From the NCBI RefSeq assembly GCF_016106005.1, contig NZ_JACADR010000001.1, positions 1-64,000 on the forward strand: a stretch of DNA of 64,000 nucleotides, given 5' to 3'. The notes beneath the pieces were generated by a model, which worked only from the letters and a program-made list of their open reading frames with translations, was not told the origin of the DNA and did not search any database. The translations under genes and the position numbers were made by a program. The stretch is from Roseomonas rosulenta. Lineage in GTDB: Bacteria; Pseudomonadota; Alphaproteobacteria; Acetobacterales; Acetobacteraceae. Below, piece after piece: positions 16,160-26,236 of this stretch. The stretch's first letter is position 1, and every line of letters begins with the position of its first letter.

Positions 16160-17742
16160 GCCGCCTCATTGTCGAAGGCCTGACCATCCGCCTGCCGCGC
16201 GGCGCGGATCGCGAGAACGCCATCGAGGATGTGTCGCTGTCCGTCGCGGCCGGCGAGATCCTCTGTGTCGTCGGCGAAAGTGGATCGGGAAAGTCGGTCA
16301 CCGCCTCGGCCGTGATGGGGTTGCTGGCGCCGGGGCTGTCCATCGCCGCGGGTCGCATGGCGCTGTCCGGCGAGGACCTGCGCGCGAAATCCCCACAGGC
16401 CTGGCGCGCGATCCGCGGTCGGCGCATCGCGATGGTGTTCCAGGAACCGATGACGGCGCTGAACCCGCTCATGGGCGTGGGCGCGCAGATCGGCGAGATG
16501 TGGCGCGTCCACATGAACCTGGACGCGCGCGAGGCCGAACGCCGCGCGCTGGCCGCGCTGCGCGAGGTCAACCTGCCCGACCCCGAGGGTGCGCTCCGCA
16601 CCTTCCCGCACGAGCTCTCCGGCGGCCAGCGCCAGCGCGTGATGATCGCCATGGCGCTGGCGCTCGAGCCCGAAGTACTGGTCTGTGACGAACCCACCAC
16701 GGCGCTGGACGTCACGACGCAGGCGCAGGTGCTGGCGCTGATCAAGGACCTGCAGAGGCGCCACGGCACGGCGGTGATGTTCATCACCCATGATTTCGGC
16801 GTGGTGGCGGAAATCGCCGATCGCGTCGCCGTCATGCGGCTGGGCCGCGTGGTCGAGGAAGGCACGGCGCGCGAGGTCCTGACGAACCCGCAGCACGACT
16901 ACACCAAGGCGCTGCTTGCGGCGGTGCCGGGGCTGCACGCGCCGCAGCCGCGCGCACTCTCGCCGGACGAGGTGCTGCAGGTGCGCGGCCTGACCAAGAC
17001 CTACGTCTCGCGGGGCCTGTTCCGCCGACGCAAGCCGGTGCGCGCGCTCGACGCCGTCTCGGTCACGCTGAAGCGCGGCAGCACGCTTGCGGTGGTGGGC
17101 GAGAGCGGTTCGGGCAAGTCCACGCTGGCGCGCTGCGTGGTCGGGCTGCTGGGCGCCGATGGCGGGCAGGTCGTTATCGGCGGCGCAGCGCTCCCCAAGC
17201 GCCGGCGCGATGCGGCGCGCCTGGTCCAGATGGTATTCCAGGACCCCTATGCCTCGCTGAACCCGCGGCGCCGCGCCGGCGCGCAGGTTGCGCAGGGGCC
17301 GATCGCCGCGGGCACGGCGGCCGCGCGCGCCATGCAGGAGGCGCGCGACCTCTTTGCGCTGGTGGGGCTCGACCCCGATGCGGTGGACCGCTTCCCGCAT
17401 GAATTCTCGGGCGGGCAGCGACAGCGCATCGGCATCGCCCGTGCCCTGGCCATGAAACCTGAGGTGCTGGTCGCGGACGAACCGGTCAGCGCGCTCGATG
17501 TCAGCGTGCAGGCGCAGGTGCTGGCCTTGCTGCGGGACCTCCAGGCGCGTCTCGGCCTGTCGATCCTGTTCATCACCCACGACCTGCGCGTGGCCGCGCA
17601 GCTCTGCGACGAGGTGGCGGTGATGCGCAACGGCGTGGTCGAGGAAGCGGGTCCGATCGGCGCCGTCTTCGCCGATCCACAGAGCGCCTATACGCGCAGC
17701 CTGATCGAGGCCATTCCCGGCCGCGCGCTCTTCGGGCTGTAG
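16156..17742 (+). CDS. Fused dipeptide-type ABC importer ATPase (DppD-DppF)
   Basis: A 528-residue protein with two complete ATPase domains in one chain. Walker A motifs are [11 protein letters not shown] (N half) and [11 protein letters not shown] (C half). Signatures [12 protein letters not shown] and [12 protein letters not shown] and Walker B segments CDEPTTALD and ADEPVSALD are all intact. The usual Cys-rich C-terminal oligopeptide motifs are absent or shortened after each domain. It powers the importer made by the three genes before it and ends that operon, with an aldolase gene convergent 3 bp away. Confidence 0.92.
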   Translation: MSRLIVEGLTIRLPRGADRENAIEDVSLSVAAGEILCVVGESGSGKSVTASAVMGLLAPGLSIAAGRMALSGEDLRAKSPQAWRAIRGRRIAMVFQEPMTALNPLMGVGAQIGEMWRVHMNLDAREAERRALAALREVNLPDPEGALRTFPHELSGGQRQRVMIAMALALEPEVLVCDEPTTALDVTTQAQVLALIKDLQRRHGTAVMFITHDFGVVAEIADRVAVMRLGRVVEEGTAREVLTNPQHDYTKALLAAVPGLHAPQPRALSPDEVLQVRGLTKTYVSRGLFRRRKPVRALDAVSVTLKRGSTLAVVGESGSGKSTLARCVVGLLGADGGQVVIGGAALPKRRRDAARLVQMVFQDPYASLNPRRRAGAQVAQGPIAAGTAAARAMQEARDLFALVGLDPDAVDRFPHEFSGGQRQRIGIARALAMKPEVLVADEPVSALDVSVQAQVLALLRDLQARLGLSILFITHDLRVAAQLCDEVAVMRNGVVEEAGPIGAVFADPQSAYTRSLIEAIPGRALFGL

Positions 17743-17745
17743 CCG

Positions 17746-18510
17746 CTACGTCGCGTAGTCGGGCTCCTCGCGGTCCAGCACGCGCCGCCACGCGTCGAGG
17801 TGCAGCCGCGCATCAAGCTTCTCCCCCCACGCCCCTGCATGGTGGCGGCGCAGGCCCTCGGGCAGCCTATGCAGCGGCAGGCCGGTCTGCATGGCGGTCA
17901 TCTGGTACATGGTCGTGCGCTCGGCCATGTAGGTCTCGTCGAAGGCGTCGTGCACGGTGGGTCCCACCACCGTCACGCCGTGGCCGCGCATCACCATGAT
18001 GGTCTTGTCGCCCATCAGGCGCGCGATGCGGTCGCCTTCCTCGTTGCTGTGCACCGGCTGGTCGCCTTCGCCGTCATAGACCGCGCGGTCGTTGAGCAGC
18101 AGGTTGTTGTGATGCGACAGCGCGAATTCCGCGCCCTCGATCATGGACAACGCCGTCAGCCAGCGCGGATGGACATGCACCACGCAGGCGGCCTTTGGGT
18201 TCGCCAGGTGGATGCGGCAATGGATGTGGAAGGCGACCTTGCGAAGCTCGCCCTTGCCCTTCAGCACGCGGCCTTCGAGGTCGCAGACGATCAGGTCGCT
18301 CGCGCGCAGTTCCTGGAAGAGGTAGCCGCGCGGGTTGATCAGGAAGCGCGGCTCCGCCTCGTCCGGCAGCATCAGCGAATTGTGGTTGCCGATGTGCTCG
18401 TTCCATCCGAGCCGGGCGCCGATGCGGAACACCGCCGCCATGTCGCAGCGCAGCGCCCATTCGCGCTCCTCGGCCTTGCTGTCCATCAGGCTGCGCACGA
18501 TCGTCGCCAT
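17746..18510 (-). CDS. Class II aldolase/adducin family protein
   Basis: A 254-residue protein of the class II aldolase/adducin fold (fuculose-phosphate aldolase-like). Visible motifs are GWNEHIGNHNSLML (substrate-binding loop), NPRGYLFQEL, the metal-binding HVHPRWLTAL (two His) and VMRGHGVTVVG (third His). The start at 18508-18510 is chosen because MATIVRSLMDSKAEER gives the family's usual length; the frame stays open upstream. Some members are decarboxylases or hydratases instead of aldolases, and the substrate is unknown. It is convergent with the importer operon. Confidence 0.85.
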   Translation of the reverse strand: MATIVRSLMDSKAEEREWALRCDMAAVFRIGARLGWNEHIGNHNSLMLPDEAEPRFLINPRGYLFQELRASDLIVCDLEGRVLKGKGELRKVAFHIHCRIHLANPKAACVVHVHPRWLTALSMIEGAEFALSHHNNLLLNDRAVYDGEGDQPVHSNEEGDRIARLMGDKTIMVMRGHGVTVVGPTVHDAFDETYMAERTTMYQMTAMQTGLPLHRLPEGLRRHHAGAWGEKLDARLHLDAWRRVLDREEPDYAT

Positions 18511-18625
18511 GGGTGCCCCTCCTGTCGCGTCCGTGTCACGCTGCCACGAAGCGGCGCGCGCCGCCACTGGCGCTGCGATTGACGGGCGCGCGTCGCGGGC
18601 GGAGGCTCCGCACCGGAGGTGCCGC

Positions 18626-20818
18626 ATGCCGTCCCCGATCGCCGAACTGCCGGTCACCGGCTATCTCGACCGCTTCTCGCACCGGCCCGGCGAGCGCTTC
18701 CACGCCAAGGTCAGCGTGCGTGGGGGTGGCAAGGTGCGCGCGCGCCTGGTCCGCGTGATCAGCGGTGATCCGAACCCCGAGGGCCCGGGGCTCCGCTTCG
18801 AGGACATGTCGCACCGCTTCGACGTAAGCTTCCAGGGCGAACGCCAGCCGATCCATTCCGGGTCCTGCGCCGTGGTGCCGCGCGCGCCGCGACGCCCTTC
18901 CGGTCCATGCAGCTGGACGGCGCTGGTGTGGTTCACCCTGCCGCGGCAGGACGCGACGATCATCGCGGAATGCGAGGAAAGCGCCGACGTCAGCCTTGCC
19001 CTCGGCGCCGAGGGTGTCGTCGCGACCGTCAGCGGTGCCGCCGGCCCTGTACGGGTCGCGACCGGACGCACACCCGCGCCACGGCACTGGCATAGGCTTT
19101 GGCTGAGCGCCGACCCGGCCACTGGCCGCGTCGTCGTCGGGATGCAGCCGCTCGATGGCGGCGCCGCGTCGACCGCCTCGTGCACCGTGGCGGGACTTCG
19201 CCTGCCCGCGGGCGGCGGCCGCCTGACCATCGCCGCCGATGGCGAGGTGCCGGCCGGCGCGCACTTCACAGGCAAGATCGAGGCGCCGTCGCTGCACGCC
19301 GCCTTCCACGAGGCTTGGCCTCAGCCCGATGCGCCGCTCTCCCCCGCCGAGCCGACTCTCATCGCCGGATGGGATTTCTCGCGCGATGTCCCGACCCAGC
19401 GTATCCTCGACATCGGCCCGCAGGCCTGCGACGGGCACCTCGTGAACGTTCCCACGCGCGCCGTTGTGGGCGCGCGCTGGTCGGGGCTCGAGATGTGCTG
19501 GCGCCACGCGCCCGAGGATTACGGCGCCATCCATTTCCACGCGGACGACCTGGCCGATTGCGGGTGGCGCACGAGCTTCACCTTCGATGTGCCGGCGGAC
19601 CTGCGGAGCGGTGCCTATGCGCTGCACCTGACCTGCGACGCCGGCGAGGACTGGCTGCCGCTCTACGTGCTGCCGCCGCGCGGCACCGCGACGGCGCCGG
19701 GCGCCTTCCTCGCCTCCACCTTCACCTACCAGGCCTATGCGAACCATGCGCGCGGCAATGCCGATGCGGCGTATCGCGCGCGCGTCGCGGCCTGGGGCGC
19801 CTATCCCCACAATGCGGACGACTATCCGGCCTATGGCAGGTCCACCTACAACCGGCATCCCGACAACAGTGGCATCGCCTTCTCCTCGCGGCTGCGGCCG
19901 ATCCTGACCATGCGGCCGGGCTACCTGACCTTCAACGACGCGCGCGGGTCGGGGCTGCGGCATTACCCGGCGGATACGCATCTGCTCGCCTGGCTCGAGG
20001 CGAAGGGCATCGCCTTCGACGTCATCACCGACGAGGACCTGCACGAGGAAGGCGTCGCGCTGCTCGAACCCTATCGCGTCGTGATGACGGGGTCGCATCC
20101 GGAGTACCATACGCTCGGGACGCTGGACGCCCTGGCGGCCTATACGCGCGGCCGCGGGCGGCTCATGTATCTGGGCGGCAATGGCTTCTACTGGCGCATC
20201 GCGGTGACGCAGACGCTTCCGGGCATGCTGGAACTGCGCCGCGCCGAGGGAGGCATCCGCGCCTGGGCCGCCGAGCCCGGCGAATACTGGCACCAGACGG
20301 ATGGCGCCTATGGCGGGCTGTGGCGGCGCAACCGGCGCCCACCGCAGATGCTGGCCGGCGTCGGCTTCTCGGGCCAGGGCCTGTTCGAGGGCACGCATTA
20401 CCGCCTGCTGCCGGCCGCGCGCGACCCGAAGCACGCCTGGATCTTCGAGGGCGTGGAGGGTGAGACCTTCGGCGGCTATGGGCTGTCGGGCGGCGGTGCG
20501 GCGGGGTTCGAGCTGGACCGCGCCGACGTCGCGCTCGGCACGCCCGGGGGCACCGCGATCCTGGCGCGCTCGGAGGACCCGCCGGCCTCCTTCGTGACGG
20601 TGCCGGAGGAACTGCTCTCGCACGTCAACACCGTTACCGGGGAGCCCGCGGCCGCGCTCAAACGCGCCGAGATCGTCGTCTTCGATACGCCGGGCGGCGG
20701 CAGCGTCTTCGCCACCGGGTCGATCACCTGGTGCGGCAGCCTCTGGCAGGACGGCGCCTTCCAGGGGCCGGTCAGCCGCATCATGGAGAACGTGCTGCGC
20801 CGCTTCGCCGCGCCGTGA
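18626..20818 (+). CDS. N,N-dimethylformamidase-like large (beta) subunit
   Basis: A 730-residue protein that by overall layout matches the large-subunit family of N,N-dimethylformamidase. An N-terminal half rich in beta-structure includes a lectin-like segment with GWDFSRDVPTQRILDIGP. The catalytic half contains TFTYQAYANHARGN, YGRSTYNRHPDNSGIAFSSRLRPILTMRPGY, GSHPEYHTLGTLDAL and GRLMYLGGNGFYWRIA. The known enzyme uses a mononuclear iron with Tyr/Glu ligands to hydrolyse small amides. No small-subunit gene lies beside it, so the true substrate is open. GGAGGT (18615-18620 area) supports the start. An ABC importer follows 77 bp downstream. Confidence 0.75.
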   Translation: MPSPIAELPVTGYLDRFSHRPGERFHAKVSVRGGGKVRARLVRVISGDPNPEGPGLRFEDMSHRFDVSFQGERQPIHSGSCAVVPRAPRRPSGPCSWTALVWFTLPRQDATIIAECEESADVSLALGAEGVVATVSGAAGPVRVATGRTPAPRHWHRLWLSADPATGRVVVGMQPLDGGAASTASCTVAGLRLPAGGGRLTIAADGEVPAGAHFTGKIEAPSLHAAFHEAWPQPDAPLSPAEPTLIAGWDFSRDVPTQRILDIGPQACDGHLVNVPTRAVVGARWSGLEMCWRHAPEDYGAIHFHADDLADCGWRTSFTFDVPADLRSGAYALHLTCDAGEDWLPLYVLPPRGTATAPGAFLASTFTYQAYANHARGNADAAYRARVAAWGAYPHNADDYPAYGRSTYNRHPDNSGIAFSSRLRPILTMRPGYLTFNDARGSGLRHYPADTHLLAWLEAKGIAFDVITDEDLHEEGVALLEPYRVVMTGSHPEYHTLGTLDALAAYTRGRGRLMYLGGNGFYWRIAVTQTLPGMLELRRAEGGIRAWAAEPGEYWHQTDGAYGGLWRRNRRPPQMLAGVGFSGQGLFEGTHYRLLPAARDPKHAWIFEGVEGETFGGYGLSGGGAAGFELDRADVALGTPGGTAILARSEDPPASFVTVPEELLSHVNTVTGEPAAALKRAEIVVFDTPGGGSVFATGSITWCGSLWQDGAFQGPVSRIMENVLRRFAAP

Positions 20819-20895
20819 AGGAGTGTTGACGCGCCGTGGGCCGCGCGCGACGCTTTGACCCGGACTGACGCCACGCTGTTCCGGGAGACCCGCCC

Positions 20896-22458
20896 ATGAA
20901 GCGCCTGCTGCTTGCGTCCGCCTTCCTCGCCTCCGCCGCGCTGCCGGCCTTCGCCGCGCCCTTCGCATGTCCCTCCCGCGGCGGCGACATCGTCTTCGGG
21001 CAGGAAGCCAACGTGAACTCGCTGGACCAGCACACCTCCAGCACCATCTCGACCCGCAACATCGCGATGAACATGTACGAATCGCTGATGACGCGGGATG
21101 AGAACAACCGCCCTATCCTCGAGCTTGCCGAAGGCATGGAGGAAGCACCGGACGGGCTGACCTACACCTTCCGCCTGCGGCAGGGCGTGACCTTCCACAA
21201 CGGAAAGCCGATGACCTCGGCGGATGTCGCGGCCTCCTTCAACCGCTACAACCGCGTGGGGCTGCAGCGCAGCACGCTGGACAACGTGGCCGGCTGGGAC
21301 ACGCCGGATCCGCGCACCTTCGTCATCCGCATGAAGCAGGTGCAGCCGACCTTCATCGAGGCGCTGTCCTCCTTCTCCGTGCCGATCGTGGTGATCCCGT
21401 CCGAGCACGAGAACGACGAACGACAGCAGCTGCGCGCCGTCGGCACCGGCCCGTTCCGCCTGCTGGAGTTCGTGCCCGGCAGCCATGCGCGGCTCGGCCG
21501 CTTCGACGCCTACAGCCCGAACACGGCGTTTGAGCAGCGCACCGGCTTCGGTGGCTATCGCGTCGCCTGTGTGGACACCGTGACCTTCCGAATCGTGACC
21601 GAGGCCAGCGCCCGCGTGGCGGGCCTAGAGACCGGCGCGCTGCAGGCGGTCGAGGACGTGCCGACGCGCTCGCTGGAAACCCTGCGCCGCAACAGCGCCA
21701 TCACCATCCTGCCGTTGCAGAACTGGTGGATCCAGATCGCGCTGCCCAACACCTCCATCCCGCCGACCAACAACCTGGCCTTCCGCCGCGCGGTGCAGGC
21801 CGCGCTCGGCATGGAGGACATCATGGACGCGGCGACCGACGGCAACTACCGCCTGAACATCGGCTTCCAGTATCCGAACCAGCCCAGCTACACCGATGCG
21901 GGGCGCGAGACCTACAACATCAATGACCAGGCGCGCGCCCGCGCGCTGCTGCGCGAATCCGGCTACCGCAACGAGCCCATCATCATCCTGACCAACCGCG
22001 ACTATCCGCCGATGTACAATTCGGCGCTGGTCATGCAGCAGCAGCTGCGCGCTGTCGGCATCAACGCCAATCTTCGCGTGGTGGACTGGCCGACCTCGGT
22101 GCAGATGTCGCAGCGCCTGAACAGCGACGAATGGCACTTCTTCCATTCCGGCTGGGGCACGCAGCCGGCGCTGGGGGCGCTCGCGACCATGCAGTTCCTG
22201 GTCAGCCCGAACGCCGCCTATCGCCCGCGCGACGACCGCGATGATCCAGAGGTGCTCGCCGCCTGGAATGCCATGAACAACGAGCGCGCGGCCGAGGCGC
22301 GCCAGGCTGCCTACGCCACGATGCAGCGCCTGGTGCTGGAACGCGCCTATGCCTATCCCTTCGGGTCGCTGACCAAGGTGCAGGCGGTGCGGTCCAACGT
22401 GCAGGGCTTCGTGCCGTTCCGCATCCCGCGCTTCTCGAACGTGTGGGTGCAGCGCTAG
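20896..22458 (+). CDS. ABC importer substrate-binding protein (SBP_bac_5)
   Basis: A 520-residue periplasmic receptor with a Sec signal (MKRLLLASAFLASAALPAFA). The mature protein has SRGGDIVFGQEANVNSLDQHT, FRLRQGVTFHNGKPMTSADVAASF and GTGPFRLLEFVPGSHARLGRF. It heads a complete five-gene importer (receptor, two permeases, two ATPases) with a deacylase gene at the end. Given the neighbours, an amide or N-acylated compound is a reasonable ligand guess, but nothing in the protein proves it. Confidence 0.9.
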   Translation: MKRLLLASAFLASAALPAFAAPFACPSRGGDIVFGQEANVNSLDQHTSSTISTRNIAMNMYESLMTRDENNRPILELAEGMEEAPDGLTYTFRLRQGVTFHNGKPMTSADVAASFNRYNRVGLQRSTLDNVAGWDTPDPRTFVIRMKQVQPTFIEALSSFSVPIVVIPSEHENDERQQLRAVGTGPFRLLEFVPGSHARLGRFDAYSPNTAFEQRTGFGGYRVACVDTVTFRIVTEASARVAGLETGALQAVEDVPTRSLETLRRNSAITILPLQNWWIQIALPNTSIPPTNNLAFRRAVQAALGMEDIMDAATDGNYRLNIGFQYPNQPSYTDAGRETYNINDQARARALLRESGYRNEPIIILTNRDYPPMYNSALVMQQQLRAVGINANLRVVDWPTSVQMSQRLNSDEWHFFHSGWGTQPALGALATMQFLVSPNAAYRPRDDRDDPEVLAAWNAMNNERAAEARQAAYATMQRLVLERAYAYPFGSLTKVQAVRSNVQGFVPFRIPRFSNVWVQR

Positions 22459-22461
22459 CCC

Positions 22462-23406
22462 GTGCTGGGCGTCCTTGCCCGGCGGCTGTTCTCCGCGCTG
22501 CCGGTCCTGCTGATCGTCAGCCTGATCTCCTTCGGGCTGATGCGGCTGATCCCCGGCGATCCGGCCGCCGCCATCGCCGGCATCGCAGCCACGCCGGCGC
22601 AGATCGAACAGCTGCGCCGCGACCTTGGCCTCGACGAGCCGGTGTGGATGCAGTTGCTGCACTACTACGAAGGGCTCGCGCGCGGCGACCTCGGGCGGTC
22701 GCTGCTGCTCGGCAAGGGCGTCTTCGCCGCCACCATGGAACGCCTGCCGGTCACCATCGGACTTTCGCTCTACGCCCTGGTCTTCACGCTGCTGATCGGC
22801 ATCGCCAGCGGCATCATCGCGGCGCTGCGGCAGAATTCCTGGGTGGATCAGGCGGCGATGATGTTCGCCATGATCGGCATTTCCGTGCCGAACTTCTTCC
22901 TCGGCCTGCTGATGATCATCCTGTTCGCCGTTCACCTCGGCTGGTTGCCTTCGGGCGGCTACGTGCGGTTCAGCGAAAGCCCGGTCGGCTGGCTGCGCAG
23001 CATGACCATGCCGGCCTTCTCCCTGGCGTCGCTGCAGGCGGGGCTGCTCGCACGCATCACGCGGTCATCCATGCTGGAGGTACTGCGCCAGGACTACATC
23101 CGAACCGCCAAGGCCAAGGGCCTGCCGCAGCGGCGCGTGATCCTGAAACATGCGTTGGCGAATGCGCTGATCCCGATCGTGACCGTGGTCGGCATCATCG
23201 TCTCGCTGCTGCTCTCGGGCGCGGTGGTGACCGAGGCGCTGTTCTCCATCCCCGGCATGGGCCAGCTGCTCACCCAGGCGGTGCTGAACCGCGACTACCC
23301 GATGGTGCAGGGCGGTCTGCTGCTGGTGACGACCTTCCTGGTGCTGGTGAACATCACGGTCGATACGCTCTATGCCGTGCTCGACCCGCGGGTGCGCCAT
23401 GAGTGA
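22462..23406 (+). CDS. DppB-type ABC permease
   Basis: A 314-residue inner-membrane permease that starts with GTG 3 bp after the receptor stop. The N-terminal helix is RRLFSALPVLLIVSLISFGLMRLIPGDP. The coupling loop is QDYIRTAKAKGLPQRRVILKHALANALIPI, and TEALFSIPGMGQLLTQAVLNRDYPMVQG is near the end. All are standard for DppB/OppB, and the length is normal. Confidence 0.9.
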   Translation: MLGVLARRLFSALPVLLIVSLISFGLMRLIPGDPAAAIAGIAATPAQIEQLRRDLGLDEPVWMQLLHYYEGLARGDLGRSLLLGKGVFAATMERLPVTIGLSLYALVFTLLIGIASGIIAALRQNSWVDQAAMMFAMIGISVPNFFLGLLMIILFAVHLGWLPSGGYVRFSESPVGWLRSMTMPAFSLASLQAGLLARITRSSMLEVLRQDYIRTAKAKGLPQRRVILKHALANALIPIVTVVGIIVSLLLSGAVVTEALFSIPGMGQLLTQAVLNRDYPMVQGGLLLVTTFLVLVNITVDTLYAVLDPRVRHE

Positions 23407-24274
23407 TGCGGAAGCTATCGCCGAGACCCGCGAACATCCCGCGCGCGCCACGCTGCGACGGCTGTTCCGGCACCGGCTGTTCGTCACGGGGCTCGTATTG
23501 TTCGGCATCATCGCCGTGATTGCCGCCGCCGCGCCCTGGATCACGACGGTCGATCCGCAGCGGCTGTCCATGCGCAACAAGTTCCTGCCGCCCGATGCGA
23601 ACTGGATCTTCGGGACCGATAATTTCGGTCGGTCGCTGTGGTCGCGGGTGGTCTGGGGCGCACAGCTGTCGATGATCATCGGCGCCTCGGTGGTAGCGTT
23701 GAATGCGGTGTTCGGCACGCTGATCGGCGCGCTCGCCGGCTACTTCAGGCGCATCGACAACGCGCTGATGCGGGTGAACGACGCGCTGATGGCCTTCCCG
23801 GCCATCCTGCTCGCCATCGCCGTGACCTCCGTGCTGGGGCCGTCCACGCTCAACGTCATCCTGGCGCTGTCCATCGTCTACATCCCGCGCACGGCGCGCA
23901 TCGTGCGATCCAGCGTCATCGTGCTGCGCGAGATGGAATACGTGCAGGCGGCCGTCGCCGCCGGGGCCGGGCACTGGCGCATCCTGCGCCACCATATCCT
24001 GCCCAACGCCATGGCGCCGATGATCGTGCAGCTCTCCTTCCTGTTTGCCTATGCCGTGCTGTCCGAGGCGACGCTCTCCTTCCTCGGCGTGGGCGCCGTG
24101 CCGCCCACACCCACATGGGGGAACATCATGGCGGAAGGTCGTGACTTCATGCGGGAGGCGCCCTGGATCATCACCATCCCGGGCGTCGCCCTGATGATCA
24201 CGGTGATGGGGCTGAACCTCCTCGGCGACGGGCTGCGCGACGTGCTCGACCCGCGGCTCAGGATCCAGCAGTGA
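23399..24274 (+). CDS. DppC-type ABC permease
   Basis: A 291-residue permease starting at the ATG that overlaps the previous gene by 8 bp. An earlier in-frame start would reach further into that gene and is less likely. Marks: [25 protein letters not shown] (first helix), [20 protein letters not shown], the EAA loop [30 protein letters not shown], and [22 protein letters not shown]. The ATPase gene follows with an ATGA-sized overlap. Confidence 0.9.
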   Translation: MSDAEAIAETREHPARATLRRLFRHRLFVTGLVLFGIIAVIAAAAPWITTVDPQRLSMRNKFLPPDANWIFGTDNFGRSLWSRVVWGAQLSMIIGASVVALNAVFGTLIGALAGYFRRIDNALMRVNDALMAFPAILLAIAVTSVLGPSTLNVILALSIVYIPRTARIVRSSVIVLREMEYVQAAVAAGAGHWRILRHHILPNAMAPMIVQLSFLFAYAVLSEATLSFLGVGAVPPTPTWGNIMAEGRDFMREAPWIITIPGVALMITVMGLNLLGDGLRDVLDPRLRIQQ

Positions 24275-25248
24275 ACCTGCTCGAGGTCCGCGGGCTCACC
24301 ACCGCCTTCATGACCGGCCGCGGCGAGGTGAACGCCGTCGAGGACGTGTCCTTCTCGCTGAAGGAGGGCGAGATCCTCGGCATCGTTGGCGAATCCGGCT
24401 CGGGCAAGTCGGTCACGGCCCTCACCATCATGGACCTGCTGCCGCGCCCGCCGGCACGCATCGCCGCCGGCGAGGTCACCTTCAACGGGCAACGCCTGAC
24501 CGGCATGTCCGATCGGCAGATGCAGTCCATCCGGGGCCCGGGGATCTCGATGATCTTCCAGGAGCCGATGACCTCGCTGAACCCGGTCTTCTCGATCGGC
24601 GACCAGATCATGGAGACCATCGCCGCGCATGAACGCCTGTCGCAGGCGGACCTGCGCCGCCGCGCCATCACCATGCTCGACAAGGTCGGCATCCCCTCGG
24701 CGGAGCGGCGCCTCGACGACTATCCCCACCAGATGTCGGGCGGCCAGCGCCAGCGCGTGATGATCGCCATGGCCTTGGCCTGCAATCCGAAGCTACTGAT
24801 CGCGGACGAACCGACCACCGCGCTCGATGTCACCATCCAGGCGCAGATCCTCGACCTGCTGATGGACCTGCGCGACGAGTTCGGCATGGGCGTCGTCATC
24901 ATCACGCACAACATGGGTGTGATCGCCGAGACCGCCGACCGCGTGCTGGTGATGTATGCCGGGCGCGTCATCGAGGAAGCACCGGTCGCGACCATCTTCG
25001 ACCGGCCGCTGCATCCCTACACGCGCGGTCTGCTCGAATGCGTGCCGTCGCTGACCGAAGATCGCGCACGGCTGGTCGCCATTCCCGGCACGCTGCCCGA
25101 ACCCGCACGCCGCCCGCCAGGCTGCGCCTTCGCGCCGCGTTGCCTGCATGCGCAGGCGTCCTGCGCCGCGGCGATCCCGCCGATCGAGATGCTGGAACCC
25201 GCCCACCAGGCGGCTTGCTTCCGTGCGAAGGAACTGGCGCCGCCATGA
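24271..25248 (+). CDS. DppD/OppD-type ABC importer ATPase
   Basis: A 325-residue ATPase beginning with GTG in GTGAACCTG, overlapping the permease stop. Walker A is [11 protein letters not shown], the signature is [15 protein letters not shown], and Walker B is [12 protein letters not shown]. The C-terminal oligopeptide domain has the family Cys pattern [17 protein letters not shown], linked to an iron-sulfur cluster in some DppD/OppD proteins. It pairs with the next gene as a heterodimeric motor. Confidence 0.93.
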   Translation: MNLLEVRGLTTAFMTGRGEVNAVEDVSFSLKEGEILGIVGESGSGKSVTALTIMDLLPRPPARIAAGEVTFNGQRLTGMSDRQMQSIRGPGISMIFQEPMTSLNPVFSIGDQIMETIAAHERLSQADLRRRAITMLDKVGIPSAERRLDDYPHQMSGGQRQRVMIAMALACNPKLLIADEPTTALDVTIQAQILDLLMDLRDEFGMGVVIITHNMGVIAETADRVLVMYAGRVIEEAPVATIFDRPLHPYTRGLLECVPSLTEDRARLVAIPGTLPEPARRPPGCAFAPRCLHAQASCAAAIPPIEMLEPAHQAACFRAKELAPP

Positions 25249-26228
25249 CCGCGCCGCTTGTCACCGCGAGCGGGCTGTCCAAGACCTTCGAGGTCGGCGG
25301 CGGCGGCTTGTTCGGCATGCGCAGGCGGCTGCTTCTGCGCGCGGTGGATGACGTGGCGCTGAGCATCAGTTCGGGCGAGACGCTCGGCCTGGTTGGCGAA
25401 TCCGGCTGCGGGAAGTCCACGCTCGGGCGGCTCTTGATCCGCCTGATCGAACCCACGGCCGGCCGCATCACCTTCGATGGCACCGACATCACCGCGCTGA
25501 AGCGGATGGAGATGCGGCCCCATCGCCGCTCCATGCAGATCATCTTCCAGGACCCCTACGGCGCGCTGAACCCGCGCATGTCGGTCGAGGATATCATCGC
25601 CGAGCCCCTCATCATCCACGGCGCGAAGCCGGGCGCCGAGACGCGCCGCCAGGCGACGCAGATGCTCGAGAAGGTCGGGCTGCCGGCGCGCGCGCTCGAC
25701 CGCTTCCCGCATGAATTCTCCGGCGGCCAGCGCCAGCGCATCGGCATCGCCCGCGCGCTGATCCTGCATCCGCGCCTGATCGTCTGCGACGAGGCGGTCT
25801 CTGCCCTCGACGTCTCGGTGCAGGCGCAGATCGTCAACCTGCTGCAGGACCTGCAGCGGGAGATGGGCCTCACCTACCTGTTCATCGCGCACGACCTGTC
25901 GGTGGTGCGGCACATCTCCGACCGCGTCGCGGTGATGTATCTCGGCAAGGTGGTCGAGGTCGCGGACAAGCGCAGCATCTATGCTGCGCCGCTGCATCCC
26001 TATACGCAGGCGCTGATCGCGGCGGTTCCGGCGCAGCATCCCTCGCTGCGCAGCCGCGGCAAGCGCCAACGCATTGCCGGCGACATTCCCTCCGCGCTCA
26101 ACCCGCCCTCGGGGTGCCGCTTCCACACGCGCTGCCCGCACGTCATGCCCATCTGCCGCGAGCGCGCGCCGCCGCTGACCGAGCCCGCGCCCGGCCACGA
26201 GGTCGCCTGCCACCTGATCGCTTCCTGA
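25245..26228 (+). CDS. DppF/OppF-type ABC importer ATPase
   Basis: A 327-residue ATPase with Walker [12 protein letters not shown], signature [15 protein letters not shown], Walker [13 protein letters not shown] and the Cys-containing C-terminal [25 protein letters not shown] replaces the more common EPVSALD; the catalytic Glu is kept. Its ATG overlaps the DppD stop (ATGA). The deacylase gene follows 8 bp downstream. Confidence 0.92.
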   Translation: MTAPLVTASGLSKTFEVGGGGLFGMRRRLLLRAVDDVALSISSGETLGLVGESGCGKSTLGRLLIRLIEPTAGRITFDGTDITALKRMEMRPHRRSMQIIFQDPYGALNPRMSVEDIIAEPLIIHGAKPGAETRRQATQMLEKVGLPARALDRFPHEFSGGQRQRIGIARALILHPRLIVCDEAVSALDVSVQAQIVNLLQDLQREMGLTYLFIAHDLSVVRHISDRVAVMYLGKVVEVADKRSIYAAPLHPYTQALIAAVPAQHPSLRSRGKRQRIAGDIPSALNPPSGCRFHTRCPHVMPICRERAPPLTEPAPGHEVACHLIAS

Positions 26229-26236
26229 GGAACGCC

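Noticed and set aside
18536-20968. 810-codon open frame antisense to the dimethylformamidase-like gene
   Set aside because: Same reason: low-complexity Arg/Ala/Gly composition, no motif, opposite to a gene with clear family features.
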